Positions 20,855 through 31,309 are shown, counted from the first letter of the stretch. The stretch is 64,000 bases of DNA from Acanthosepion esculentum (GCA_964036315.1 OZ038508.1:50565524-50629523), one strand, 5' to 3'. Notes: generated by a model from the sequence alone, not told the origin. Translations and numbers: made by a program.

Positions 20855-21960
20855 ATATCAATCTCAATAGGTTATTTAATGCCGAAAATATTTTTATTAC
20901 TGATAATATAATTTTTCAAAAAATGTATTACCGGTAATTTATTTTTAAATGTATTGCTGGTAATAATTTTTTTTCTTTTTCAAAAATATATTGCTGATAA
21001 TTTTTTCAAAAATGCGTTGATGGGAATAATTTTTTTTTCCAAGAATGTATTGTGGTAATTATTTCAAATGTATTGCTGGTATTTTTTATATGCATTTCTA
21101 GTATATTTTTTTCAAAAATGTATTGCTGGTAATATTTTTTTCTTCCAAAATGTGTTGCTGGTAAAATTTTTTTTTTCAAAAATGTATTGTTGGTAATAAT
21201 TTTTTTTCAAAAATGTGTTGCTGGCAATTTTATTTTTTCAAATTTTTTTAAAATGTACTACTGGTTATTTTTTTCAAAAATGTGCTGCTGGGAATATTTT
21301 TTTTCAAAAATCTATTGCTGTTAATATTTTTTTCAAAAATATACTGCCGGCAATTTTATTTTCAAAAATCTATTGCTGGTAATATTTTTTAAATGTTTTA
21401 CTGGTAATATTTTTATTTAATGTTTTGTAGTGATTCTGTCTTCAAAAATGTATTGCTGGAAATATTTCTTTTTTCAAAAATGTATTGCTGGTAATTGTTC
21501 TAAAATCTATTGCTGGTAATTTTTTTCAAAAAAGTATTGCTGATAATTTTTTCAAAAATGTGTTGCAGGCCATATTTTTCGTTCCAAAATGAATTGTAAT
21601 TTTTTAATGTATTGCTGGTAATTATTTTCCAAAAATCTGTTACAGGCAATATTTTTTTCAAAATTGTATTGCTGATAATTTTTTTTTAATATATTGATAT
21701 TTTTATTTAAATTTATTTATTTATTTTTTTTAAATGCAGTAATTTTTTTTCAAAAGATGTATTGCTGGTATTAAAACCTACTTTACACTTTCATAGTCCT
21801 TGGACCCCTATTTAGTTAAGTATTTGCTCATGGCTGGGACCCTAACAGGTTCTACCACCTCTGGTCAGGGTGGACCTGGGAACACCACAAATCAAGAGGT
21901 GGTTTCAGGCTCCTAAACATCCTGATCAGAGGCCTTGCTACTGGATGTAGTTTATCATAC
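20855..21960 (-). mobile_element. Repeat family B with expanded T-rich minisatellite
   Basis: Read on the minus strand: a head with CACCCTGACCAGAGGTGGTA and GGTCCCAGCC, about 25 units of ATTACCAGCAATACATTTTT with A/T-run spacers (20920-21775), then a tail CGGCATTAAATAACC...TTGATATGCCGTAAAAC. Other copies: 58740-60195 (split by a mariner) and 63730 to the window end. The tail resembles the ends at 40.1 and 40.3 kb. Confidence 0.7.
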
Positions 21961-22149
21961 CTAGGACCCACTAATAATGACTGGTTGTTCGATTCCTTAT
22001 ATATCCTTCAGCTTGAGTAACGATCTGATCCCTATTGCGGAGATGTACTCAGGCACAGTAGTATATATGTTTTTAAATTTTGCTTGGTTTTTTACATGTT
22101 TTTCATACTAATGTTCACCAATGCAAGGCCTAAGAGCCACTCAAAGTAT

Positions 22150-22450
22150 AGGTTTACTGTGTGGTATTGCACAAGCGTAAAAACGGGGTGAGAAGTGAAG
22201 TTCATTGAAAACGGCTAACCCTAGACTTGAAAAGGTAAATATTGTAGTGATTTGGAAAAGCATCCTCTCGGCAGTCTGTTCCACAAAACAACAATTCTTG
22301 GGAAGAAGCTGTTCGAATGGGACTGTTGCGTTCCATATCGTCACTGGACCCCAACACTACTGCATGAATGGTGTCAACGAAAAACTTTTTATTTACTCGT
22401 TTCATTAGAGGAGAGGTACAAACGTATCAACATGAGAGGAAGGACTTCAA
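22150..22450 (-). pseudogene. Non-LTR RT C-terminal fragment (FPDHYNLNLFKSRV type)
   Basis: Minus-strand pieces in two frames: RVNKKFFVDTIHAVV, RTASSQELLFCGTDCREDAF, PNHYNIYLFKSRVSRFQ. WNxLP..CFPDHYNL.LFKSRV.RYL is a typical C-terminus of animal non-LTR polymerases. A related end lies at 26.5 kb. One frameshift separates the halves. Confidence 0.65.
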
Positions 22451-23450
22451 CAGGACGCATGCCGCTCGTACGTAGGCTTAACATTGCCCCCCCCCCCGTG
22501 TGGTCTTAGCCTGTCTCTCGAACCTGGATGCGGGAAGCATATCGGCGCTTCAAAATACTTGTTACCCTCTCTTGGTTTCACTCTGTTTTGGACTTATAAC
22601 CAAAACTTAGAAAAAGGGATTCCATCACTGTCAGAATACATAGCCCACGGGGTATTCTAACCAACCGATTTGCATTCTGTAACATGAACCTACTTTTTAG
22701 AATATTCTGAGAATGCAATTGTAACTACAGTTTCTCAGTCGCTTCCCGTCCTCGCTTCTCCAATGATCGGTAGAATACTCGCGAAAATTCAAAAAAGCAA
22801 AGCCTTGATAGTTTTGTTTTAGTACTAGGTCTCCATTTTGTTTCATTTTATTTTCTCTTCTTTTTCTTGTTTACACACCATTGCGGGTGTGTTTTAAATG
22901 CTACGATTCCAGGAAGTTGAAAGAATGTTGCCTCGATCGAGGTTAATATCGATCTGATGTGTTTAACGTCGTTTGACTAAAAACGAAACCAGTCTTACTA
23001 CCAGCAAAAGATTTCTGTGGGAGAAAAACAACCCCCATAGCTCCTTAGAAATGCCGATTAGAAAGGATCGGATTTTAATTCTTATGGATAGCAAAAGATC
23101 TCTCTCGGATAATCCGCCCTAATGACTAATTAGAACGATATATTTCATCGCTTGTATACGGTTTCTTCCCAATGACCTCATTAATCAACTCTCGACAGCC
23201 GAGAGTGTCTCAATTACAAGGTTTTGCCAGAGAAACCTATTTTGGAATGATTCCCTGTTCTTACACAAGCTAGAATTTTTGCGTAACAAGATCTCTTCTT
23301 TCTGTCGATCCAGCTACATGAATGTATGTTTATTTTTTATCAGTCTGTATTTCTGTCTATCATCACGTTTGTCTAACATATCAATCTGAAGTTTTTTCTT
23401 CTCCTTATCTAATCTTCAATCTATTGATCCAGACATTCTTACAATTATAA
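22451..23450. other. No gene recognised
   Basis: Contains a C10 run near 22486 and mixed-composition DNA. Nothing supports a coding call. Confidence 0.6.
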
Positions 23451-23460
23451 GCCACACACT

Positions 23461-23466
<6 letters not shown>

Positions 23467-23508
<42 letters not shown>
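23467..23508. repeat. (CA)n-(TA)n microsatellite
   Basis: CA-rich start then TA. Left boundary of an inverted pair of HHR-bearing modules. Confidence 0.95.
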
Positions 23509-23515
<7 letters not shown>

Positions 23516-23567
23516 CGAAAATTATTACATAAATATGTTATAAAAATACTACAAAAATACCCATTTT

Positions 23568-23594
23568 GTTTCAACACTTCTGCTGTTTTATCAA
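23568..23594 (-). ncRNA. Hammerhead-like motif (U3/A8), outward-facing
   Basis: Minus strand TTGATAA, weak stem II ending GTGT, T, GAAAC. TA array about 60 nt downstream at 23467-23508. Confidence 0.45.
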
Positions 23595-23677
23595 GAGTTG
23601 GTGTTGGATGTGGAATAGAATGTACATATACCAGGTTACAATTAAACTTTTTAAAGTTTTACATTCAACACCATCAC

Positions 23678-23704
23678 TTGATAAGACACCAGAAGTGTTG
23701 AAAC
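23678..23704 (+). ncRNA. Hammerhead-like motif (U3/A8)
   Basis: TTGATAA, stem II GACAC/GTGTT (five pairs including one G-T), GAAAC. Identical core and stem at 41971-41997. C3-G8 of the canonical core is replaced by T3-A8. Confidence 0.55.
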
Positions 23705-23853
23705 AAAATGGCTATTTTTGTAGTGATTTTATAACATTTGTTATAATTTTCGAATAAATTATATTTGCTTTAATCTGTATTGAGCACTCTTTTAAAAATA
23801 GTATTTTTGTTTATTGGAATGTATTCCGTATACACCAATCCTTTTTTTAGGAT

Positions 23854-23861
<8 letters not shown>

Positions 23862-23906
<45 letters not shown>
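23862..23906. repeat. (TA)n microsatellite
   Basis: Pure TA run; a shorter TA run lies at 24000-24018. Confidence 0.95.
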
Positions 23907-23908
<2 letters not shown>

Positions 23909-24018
23909 AGAGTGAGAATTAATACATTACATGTAAAATGTTTGGCAGAAGTTGTTTTTCATATTGTATGTCTGCATGTGTACGGATGCCCATCTACGCT
24001 ATATATATATATATATAT

Positions 24019-24236
24019 GTCCGAGTTTTGAGATGGAAATTCTTCAGAATGGGTAGGAAAAATCTGAAATTTTTTTTAGCCTTATGTTCTCCATGTCGTC
24101 AATATGTAATACATTTGGTTATGTAATCCCAACAGAGTTGTAAGTTATAATAATATCGACATGGAGAACGCATGGAAAACAATTCTTTCATCTATTTTCT
24201 ACCCATTCAGAAGGATTTCCCTCTCAAAACTCGGAC
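24019..24236. repeat. Long imperfect inverted repeat
   Basis: GTCCGAGTTTTGAGATGGAA, CAGAATGGGTAGGAAAA and CTCCATGTCG on the left arm return as reverse complement at 24150-24236. Arms of about 90 bp around a ~30-bp centre; the left arm adjoins TA. Confidence 0.75.
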
Positions 24237-24439
24237 ACTTAAGGCGGAGAATTTAAAATGTTAAACGATTTTTTTAAGAGTCACTCATTTTCTTTCACTT
24301 TTTTAGGATCCAGCAAACACACAACACATTTTTCGTTATCCATCTGAGAAAATCATATAGGGAAAATGCATTATCGGATATTATTTTCGAAACATACTTT
24401 CATGAACGTTTTTCCAAGTGTCAGTAACTTGTGTGTGTG

Positions 24440-24471
24440 TGAAAAAGTAATTGCTGCCCAAATTCACAAAT

Positions 24472-24538
<67 letters not shown>
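24440..24538. repeat. PLE N-terminal trace running into (CA)n-(TA)n
   Basis: ATTGCTGCCCAAATTCACAA corresponds to codons of the PLE peptide LLPKFTN, followed by CA then TA repeats (24487-24538). Confidence 0.55.
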
Positions 24539-24539
<1 letters not shown>

Positions 24540-24540
24540 C

Positions 24541-24657
24541 GATTTTCTAAGCCCGGCTTAGATGTGGCACAAGACCGAAAGTATGCGGTAGCCAGTGAGG
24601 ATCGAACTCACTACTAAAGCAAGTCAAGCTTTTAACCATTACAACACGTCGAGGTAC

Positions 24658-24660
<3 letters not shown>
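24541..24660 (-). mobile_element. tRNA-derived SINE between two (TA)n arrays
   Basis: Minus strand GTTGTAATGGTTAAAAGCTT (A-box region), GAGTTCGATCCTCACTGG (B box), GGTCTTGTGCCACATCTAAG. Same family as 18270-18440. TA arrays lie on both sides (to 24538 and from 24661). Confidence 0.75.

Positions 24661-24693
<33 letters not shown>
24661..24693. repeat. (TA)n microsatellite
   Basis: TA run immediately after the SINE. Confidence 0.95.
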
Positions 24694-24695
<2 letters not shown>

Positions 24696-24861
24696 AAAGA
24701 ACAGTAAGATATATAATCCGGTGTTCTTATTGATATTTACTTTTATTTTTTAAAAACAGTGCTCAATGTAAATTTACAGAGCATAAATATTATAAATTAA
24801 CTGATTTAAAGTATTTTTTCGCTACACAGTAATAACCATGTTTCAAAAATGCAATATCTCT

Positions 24862-25198
24862 TCTATTGAAAATCCTGAAAACATAAATATGTATATAGGT
24901 TTCACAAGCCATGAGTTCAAAAAACGGTACAATCAACATCAAAGTTCATTTAGGATAAATACATATAGAAATCAAACATTTCTCTAAGTACTTCTGGCAC
25001 GTAAAAGAATTCAATAAAATACCTACAGTAAAATGGAAATTAAAAAGAAAAGCTAGAATATGTAGGTCATTAAATGACCCATGTTCTTTGTGCATACATG
25101 AGAAACTATATATTACTAGGTTTATAAAATATAATTTACTGAATCAGAGAAATGAAAGCTATTTTTTGCCGTCATTGTCAAAAACTTTCCTTAAATAA
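24862..25198 (+). pseudogene. GIY-YIG endonuclease domain of a Penelope-like element
   Basis: Found by reading across a frameshift. First part: SIENPENINMYIGFTSHEFK, KRYNQHQSSFRINTYRNQTF. After a shift at about 24985: KYFWHVKEFNKIPTVKWKLK, RKARICRSLNDPCSLCIHEK, LYITRFIKYNLLNQRNES, stop at 25198. It shows the order YIG, R...H, W-K, C-x2-C, E-K and LLN of the PLE endonuclease, as at 30.0-30.5 and 49.1-49.6 kb. The polymerase is missing; AT-rich DNA follows to 25784. Confidence 0.8.
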
Positions 25199-25782
25199 TA
25201 TTTAAAAATAATTTTTTAAAAATGCGAGCTGGTAATATACATATTTATATTTGATATGAAAAAATAATTTTATATAATGTAAGTAATTCTATTACATTTA
25301 ATTATTTTAAAAATATAGTCTATTAATAATTAAGAGTGAAAATTTTAAAATTGTAGTTAAATAAAACGTAATCTAATCTAAACATTCCTCAAAAGATCTT
25401 TAAGTATGTAAGTAGAAAATAATGCCGAAAGGATATTTGCCGTTAACAAACTTTTTATTAAAAAAAAACAAAATAACAGACATGTCAGAATCCGTTGAAA
25501 CATACCCTCCCTAAACTTAACCCTTTTTTTTTCGAACGTAACTAAAAATTGATACAACAAAAGTTAATAAAAATGAACACGCTACCACCCCCTTGTCTGA
25601 ATGATTGGATTTCTCTGTATCCTTGGAAACAGTGAATTTTAATTTTTTTTTTTTTTTAAATAAGTTACTCCAATATTCACTTGAAGATGAAATGGAACTA
25701 ATGTTTTTAATTTAATTACAAAATTAAATTGGAAGTTTTTATTACTGTGTAGTGAAAAAAAACATATTTTAAATCCGATAAT

Positions 25783-25784
<2 letters not shown>

Positions 25785-25841
<57 letters not shown>
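25785..25841. repeat. (TA)n microsatellite
   Basis: Pure TA run. The following 25842-26080 contains GACCGAGAAG...CTTTCGGTC with GAAAC after it, but no CTGANGA, so no HHR is called. Confidence 0.95.
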
Positions 25842-25843
<2 letters not shown>

Positions 25844-26189
25844 GGTGGTGATATTAGCCGTTTGCACATTCATTGACCGAGAAGTCAGTATTACTTTCGG
25901 TCGAAACAATTCTTTTAAGAAAATAGGTTTCTCGTGTCCACTAACTCTTGTCGCTCTCTCCAGTATTGAAGAGGGTTTCCTTCCTAAACTTTTTTTATTT
26001 GAAGTAGTGTGGAACATCAACATTTTAATTATAACTATATTCTATTTGGTTTGATGTGCTACCCATTGTAGTTTCCTGCTGCTGCTGAAAGTCCTCATCT
26101 GATCCCGTTTCCGTTATTTGGCAAAGTTCTTTGCCTGTGAGGTCAGACGAAGGAGTGTTTACTACAAGACGCACAAGGTCCATTCGCCT

Positions 26190-26365
26190 GAAGCCATTTT
26201 AACTATTGATCTACGAAAACAGTTGTGTATGTTTTGCTGATAGCCTAGACACTTTTGAATGGGTTGGACGCCTTGGATGACATCACGATGTGAGTCTCGA
26301 TCTGACGTGGTTATTTAAGAACACGGCTCAGGTTATTAGGTTAATGTTTTTGCTTTGTAGCATCT
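26190..26365 (+). repeat. Dispersed repeat with TATTTAAG core, copy 2
   Basis: Counterpart of 19540-19705, with GAAAACAGTTGTGTAT, TGGGTTGGACGCC, TTATTTAAGAACACGG and GGTTAATGTTTTTGCTTTG. Confidence 0.45.
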
Positions 26366-26499
26366 TCCGAAAATAGAGGGAAACGTTGTCATGCAAATTC
26401 AAAATAGGCTTCCAAAAAATTCGATGTTTTTGGACATTTGAAGAAACTTTTTCTTTTTCTTTTTGAGTGTAACGTTCACAGGGCATTAGAGGCAATCAA

Positions 26500-26680
26500 A
26501 AAGAGATTTAATGTGAAAACGATTATGACGTATGGGGTGCGATATGAGTGAAACTCGAGGTGGTAATATGTGAAGCGCATGAGGTTAAGAAGGACACATA
26601 ACGATTGACCCTTGACTTGAGAAGATTAATCTTGTAGTGTTCAGGGAAGTTGGTCGAGGCAACGAGATTTCAGTACCCTA
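26500..26680 (-). pseudogene. Non-LTR RT C-terminal end (NLLKSRVNRY type)
   Basis: Minus strand [20 protein letters not shown] followed by SFLTSC. Same LINE type as 22150-22450. Only the last ~45 codons and 3' sequence remain. Confidence 0.6.
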
Positions 26681-26686
26681 CTCAAT

Positions 26687-26832
<146 letters not shown>

Positions 26833-27399
26833 CATAATGAGAAGCCACGTATACTTTCTTGATATGTATATAAATTATGGATAAAACAACTGAAAAGTTG
26901 CAAATTGAATGTTTTTTTTGTGAAAGTATTTATTTATGTTTTTATATATTTATATTTGATATTTCAGATGGCCTCGATCTTTCGTCAGAAATTAATTGAA
27001 TAACTGTATTCGGAAGTTTGTTTACAAGTAGCGTCCGTCGCGAGACGCGGAATGAAACTGTGTTTGAATATTTCTGACGTAAATCTAACGATAATATTTT
27101 AGATGTTGTTTAAAAAGTTTTTTTAACTATATCTAAAGAAATTTTTTAACTATTGAAATATTTATACAGATTTAAAATACGCAAGTCTTTGTTTAACCCT
27201 AATTTATATGTGTCTAATTTTAAAATCCAGTATTTCTCTTTTTTTCTGCTTGTGTATGTGGATCTAAATTCGGAATCTATCAATAAACATTTACAGTTGT
27301 CTAATGAGTGTCTTGATTGATTGAAGTGTTCAGCTATGGGGGGATAAGGATTGTTTTGTCAAAACCAAAACTAAATTTGAATAGTAATTTGCATTAAAA

Positions 27400-27616
27400 A
27401 AATTAGACATTGTATTGTATCACTTCGTATCCTCCATAACGTGCCTGACTTTTCAGTTAATCTGATGGATATTTATCAGCGTTCCTAAACTTTAAAAGTC
27501 TGAAAAAACAATGACATTTTTGCTCATATATAAACACTTGTTAAAATCCTTGCATGTACCTTGATAAAATCCTTTAGAGGATGACACGCGTTGGCCAAGA
27601 ATAGTTTCCCTTTTGT

Positions 27617-27674
<58 letters not shown>
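27400..27674 (+). mobile_element. HHR-bearing unit ending in (TA)n
   Basis: + strand relative of 12775-13080: TATCACTTCGTATCCTCCAT, TCAGTTAATCTGATGGATAT, TTTATCAGCGTTCC, the HHR-like motif at 27561-27592, GGCCAAGAATAGTTTCCC and (TA)n from 27618. Confidence 0.65.
27561..27592 (+). ncRNA. Hammerhead-like motif, degenerate
   Basis: TTGATAA, A, stem II ATCC/GGAT, then GACACGCGTTGG where GAAACGCGTCGG is expected. Two core/palindrome substitutions make activity unlikely. Confidence 0.4.
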
Positions 27675-27675
<1 letters not shown>

Positions 27676-27762
27676 GTCCTAATGTAAAAGAACGACAAAA
27701 ATATAAAATCAAACGTTGATAACATTAATTTAAAAAAGGGCTCGATACAAGAGTAGATAAAT

Positions 27763-27933
27763 ATATATTTATTATAAACTGTTACATTGGAACATGCAAG
27801 TTACCACGACAGAAATGCATATTTGTTTCGACGTCTAAAGACATCTCGTCAGGTGTTGAGCGATGGTGGTATGCATTTTTGTCGTGGTAACTTGCATGTT
27901 CCAATGTAACAGTTTATAATAAATAAATATATA
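27763..27933. repeat. Inverted repeat around an HHR
   Basis: GTTACATTGGAACATGCAAG and TTACCACGACAGAAATGCAT return inverted at 27870-27928. The loop holds a hammerhead motif. Both outer ends run into AT/TA-rich sequence. Confidence 0.85.
27825..27852 (-). ncRNA. Hammerhead ribozyme motif
   Basis: Minus strand CTGACGA, stem II GATGTC/GACGTC (six pairs, loop TTTA), GAAAC. The core matches CTGANGA...GAAA with no deviation. The expected NUH site is not obvious downstream. Confidence 0.7.
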
Positions 27934-27956
27934 TATATATATGTATGTATATATAT

Positions 27957-28022
<66 letters not shown>
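27929..28022. repeat. (TA)n-(AC)n-(TA)n microsatellite
   Basis: Compound array between two inverted structures. Confidence 0.95.
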
Positions 28023-28025
<3 letters not shown>

Positions 28026-28249
28026 GACATGTTTCGTTGTATAGTTTAGGCATATTCTGTCTACTTATTTTCGATAAGATCCTTTCATATTCGTGGATAA
28101 GCTTTTTATTATTGTTGAAGGACGAGACACCAAATAACATCAAAAATGTTATCCATGAGTATGAAAGGATGTTATCGAAAATAAGTAGACAGAATATGCC
28201 TAAACTATACAACGAAACATGTCTTAATGAAAACATGCTGCCGAAATAT
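28023..28249. pseudogene. Inverted duplicate of PLE ORF N-terminal segment
   Basis: Left arm (minus) encodes KLIHEYERILSKISRQNMPK then LYNETCLN; right arm (+) encodes VIHEYERMLSKISRQNMPKL then YNETCLNENMLPKYTH. The protein-level match between arms and with 12167-12324 shows a real element ORF start. Each arm passes directly into (TA)n, at different codons. About 20 bp separate the arms. Confidence 0.75.
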
Positions 28250-28250
28250 A

Positions 28251-28311
<61 letters not shown>
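28250..28311. repeat. (TA)n microsatellite
   Basis: Reached from the left by the PLE N-terminal peptide and from the right by the HHR unit at 28438-28475. Confidence 0.95.
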
Positions 28312-28313
<2 letters not shown>

Positions 28314-28437
28314 TACGAAAAACTAGGTAATCCGTATGGGTAGACCCAAGGAGGATAAAATCCAGAGAGCTCAATGTAAATCAGAGCTAATAATTTAAAT
28401 AAAAACAGACCACTTTAAGGTTCCATATAATAAATTA

Positions 28438-28475
28438 TTTCACCACAGCCCTTTTAAAGGACAGTGGATCATCAG
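28438..28475 (-). ncRNA. Hammerhead ribozyme motif with long stem II
   Basis: Minus strand CTGATGA, stem II of about 12 positions (CCAC...GTGG outer, CCTTT...AAAGG inner, two mismatches), T, GAAAT. Core is canonical. On the same strand about 1.5 kb downstream of the PLE polymerase/GIY-YIG relic at 30.03-31.1 kb, and ~130 nt upstream of (TA)n. Confidence 0.65.
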
Positions 28476-29500
28476 ATTTATTTCCAAATGTTGAAATGAA
28501 AAAATGAAAATAAATTTACACATTTATGACGGGCAATAATAAGGAAATTAACGAAGTGGGAGCAGTGTAGGTGTTAGAGAGACAGCATTGAGTTAGATGT
28601 AACATTTCTATTGTTTCAAATTTAAATTTTCGCTGATATCTAGACATTGACATGTTAAATCTGTTAACGGAAGTTATATCTTGATATGGGAGGGGGATAG
28701 AACAAAAAAGCATACAAAGAAAAAAAGGAAAAGAGAGAAAAAAAGAGAAAGAGGTTGTGATAAAGTGTCATTAACTTCCATTGGAATAGGCGTTGTTTGT
28801 TTTTTTTTACTTTGAGATTTCGTAATTTTTTTTGTTTAAACAGTCTAAGCAATTTAATTATGTTAAATTTTTTTTAAAAGAAGCTTATTACGACCATTTT
28901 GGGGATTTAATGTGAAATAGTCGATTAAAAAATATTTATAGAATTTACATTAAAATACTAAAAACTTTTTCTCAAATATAAGTTTACATCTAGTAGTCAA
29001 TGAGTATTAAGGTGATATCTCTATCAGTTTGAATTTTATTTATGAGTTTGATTAGTGACTATTTTTATATTGGTAATTTCTATTACTTAAAATTTAGTTT
29101 TAATTTAATATGGAGTGGCATTTTAACGCAATATTATAGATCATGCTCCATCATATATTGTAAACACATCTATGTAAATTTCAAACACATACGTTCTTTC
29201 ACATTTGCAGTCACTTATACAGGTACATGTGTACTGATATACATGGGTAATTTCATATATCTGCTCAGATGTTTCCGTATACTTACACATATATATATAT
29301 AGGGGTGCAACTAGATTTCCCTAAAAAGTCTTATCTAAGAAAGAAATTAGGTAATGACTTTAGTATTCAATCATCAAAAATCTAAATATTTTATCATTAA
29401 TAATGATTATTAAAGCGTAATTCATTTAAGAGAACAATATTGTAAGTATTGTAAGTGGGGTAAAATATCAATAACATACTTTTAAGTTTTTTTTGTTTTT
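28476..29500. other. No gene recognised
   Basis: AT-rich DNA. It could be the 3' untranslated part of the minus-strand PLE at 30-31 kb, but no landmark proves it. Confidence 0.5.
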
Positions 29501-29514
29501 TTTTCTTTTAAACA

Positions 29515-29627
29515 TTTTTACATACACCCATACATATACACACACATATATATACACATATAGGCACATATTTACCCCCCCCACACACACACACACATCC
29601 CCCATATAAACACACACACACACACAC

Positions 29628-29669
<42 letters not shown>

Positions 29670-29830
29670 ACATATATATATACATATATGTATCCACATA
29701 CATACACATATCTCTACACATACATACATATACACAGGTACACACACATATACACACATACATACACATATACACATATAAATCCTACCTATATACCTAC
29801 ACGTATGTATACCTACATATCAATATTAAT
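29515..29830. repeat. CA/TA-rich interrupted microsatellite
   Basis: Mixtures of CACA, TACATACA and a pure TA block (29632-29668). Open frames rich in Tyr, Ile, Cys, Val or His are artefacts. Confidence 0.95.
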
Positions 29831-30029
29831 ATCGGCCAAACACAAATATATTTTCACAATACACAACTATACAGATGTATTCCTATCTTTCTATATAAAC
29901 AAATATACATATACATGTCAAAAGATGTATCACTGTTTTAGTCCAAATACATATTTCGGTACGCATACAGTTATGTGTTCATATTCACATGTGAACAATA
30001 ACATTTCAAGAGCAAAAATAAAGATCAAG

Positions 30030-30478
30030 TAATATATTTTGTTAGTTTGAGCTTGTTCCTATGCCGGCATTTAAAAATTAGTTCATTATGACTGTTCAGT
30101 AATATATCCGGATCTTTATGCCTTATAATGAGGATCTTTTCTCACAGACACAGATTGCATCTGTCTCTGAAATTTATTGGAGTTCTGGCTCTCGAGACGA
30201 TCTTCCACTTTATTTGTTGGGGTTAAGCCACCCTCCAACAATTTCCAATAATGTTTTGACAGTGCCGTTTGGTTCTTCTTATGTCTATCCTTGAAGGACT
30301 GGCGGTGGTTATAGAATCGGTTCTTCCAACTACCCGCCGATATCCCTATGTATTTCTTCTTTTGCTCCATATTTTCTTTGGGGAAAATAGTTGCCTCATA
30401 AATAACATTTTCAGCCAAGCACCGTCCTTCAACAGGGCAATCTGATCCTGTCCTGCAATTGCATGTTGATGATCTCAT
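30030..30478 (-). pseudogene. PLE GIY-YIG endonuclease domain
   Basis: Minus strand: CNCRTGSDCPVEGRCLAENV, IYEATI, KKYIGISAGSWKNRFYNHRQ, SFKDRHKKNQTALSKHYWKL. After a frameshift near 30200 it continues WKIVSRARTPINFRDRCNLC, EKILIIRHKDPDILLNSHNE, LIFKCRHRNKLKL. It has the Cys-rich entry (CNCR...C...C), YIG, Arg, the late C-x2-C and CRH of PLE endonucleases. Its ATG overlaps the TGA of the polymerase piece (ATGA), which I read as a frameshift in one former ORF. Confidence 0.85.
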
Positions 30479-31098
30479 TTGGGACGCATTACTATCAGTT
30501 TTAATTGGTTTTTATGGAGATTTTTCAAAATTTTACTGCTATGTGAGCTAATAATTCTTTCTATATTGCTCATGCAAGAATAGCTGATCTTTAAGTTCAT
30601 TTTGTTGAATATCTTTTTTAAAAGGTAATTTTTGCTAAAATGTTTTTCAATTAGTTTCATGAAGTACTTTCCTATATTAATGTTAGAAAGGTTACAGAAA
30701 GGTGGGTTGAACCATATAATTTTTCTTTTCCTATTTTTGGATTTAGTTGGTGTTTCATTATCTGACCTATCTATATAACTTAGTGTCTGTTTAAATTTAC
30801 TTTTTAATAGGGCTTGATCATATTTAGACTTATTTTGGTTAAAAATGGTTTTACTAGAGGAGAGTTTATTTATTCTTGTGTTTACTGTATTTGGAATTTG
30901 CTTAATTATTGATTTTGGGTGGTTAGAGTATATATTTATATATATGGGTGATTGGTTTTCCTTTTGGAAGGGTTTATGAGTGTTATTGTTAAGGTTAAAT
31001 GTAACGTCTAGGAAGTTAACTATTTTTAGGTTGGAAGAAATTTCGATTTTAAAACCGAGAGATTTGAAGGCCTTAATTATTTTCTTTTGTCGTCGGAA
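30475..31098 (-). pseudogene. PLE reverse transcriptase, C-terminal part
   Basis: Open minus-strand frame of about 208 codons: IIKAFKSLGFKIEISSNLKI, VNFLDVTFNLNNNTHKPFQK, YSNHPKSIIKQIPNTVNTRI, IWFNPPFCNLSNINIGKYFM, KLIEKHFSKNYLLKKIFNKM, KISYSCMSNIERIISSH. VNFLDVTFNL, HPP/HPK..IIKQIP and WFNPP...N(I/V)G..F are hallmarks of the region between the YxDD motif and the endonuclease of Penelope-like polymerases. The catalytic domain upstream is missing; the element is cut at about 31100. Confidence 0.9.
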
Positions 31099-31108
31099 TG
31101 TTAAAGGA

Positions 31109-31259
31109 TGTTCGATTCCTGTCGGAGGTCGGATATTTTCTGTGAAAATTTCTCGGACATTCAGGCCGGCAAATGTTATTAATACTGTTTATTATAAACA
31201 GACCACTTATTTAAATATTTGTATCTATAAAAAGAATGTATAAACATAAAAATGTCTTA
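31109..31259 (+). mobile_element. Fragment of the tRNA-like repeat (family C)
   Basis: TCGATTCCTGTCGGAGG, ATTTCTCGGACATTCAGGCC, TTATTATAAACAGACCACTT and AAGAATGTATAAACATAAAA match 54038-54185 and 63520-63660. 5'-truncated within the tRNA T-arm. It abuts the PLE break point. Confidence 0.8.
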
Positions 31260-31261
31260 AA

Positions 31262-31309
<48 letters not shown>

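Larger units (their letters stand above)
23509..23760. mobile_element. Inverted pair of HHR modules
   Basis: 23509-23600 and 23670-23760 are reverse complements (TTCGAATAAATT, TTATAACAT, TGTTGAAACAAAATGG). Each arm holds one HHR-like motif reading outward toward flanking AT-rich or TA sequence. The + arm has a close copy at 41.94-42.06 kb. Confidence 0.7.

Noticed and set aside
24019..24236. Inverted repeat as another hammerhead unit
   Set aside because: CTGAAGA is present on the minus strand but followed by CAAAAC, with no stem II, so the core is not met.
25842..25915. GACCGA/CGGTC hairpin with GAAAC after (TA)n
   Set aside because: No CTGANGA-type 5' core upstream of the hairpin.
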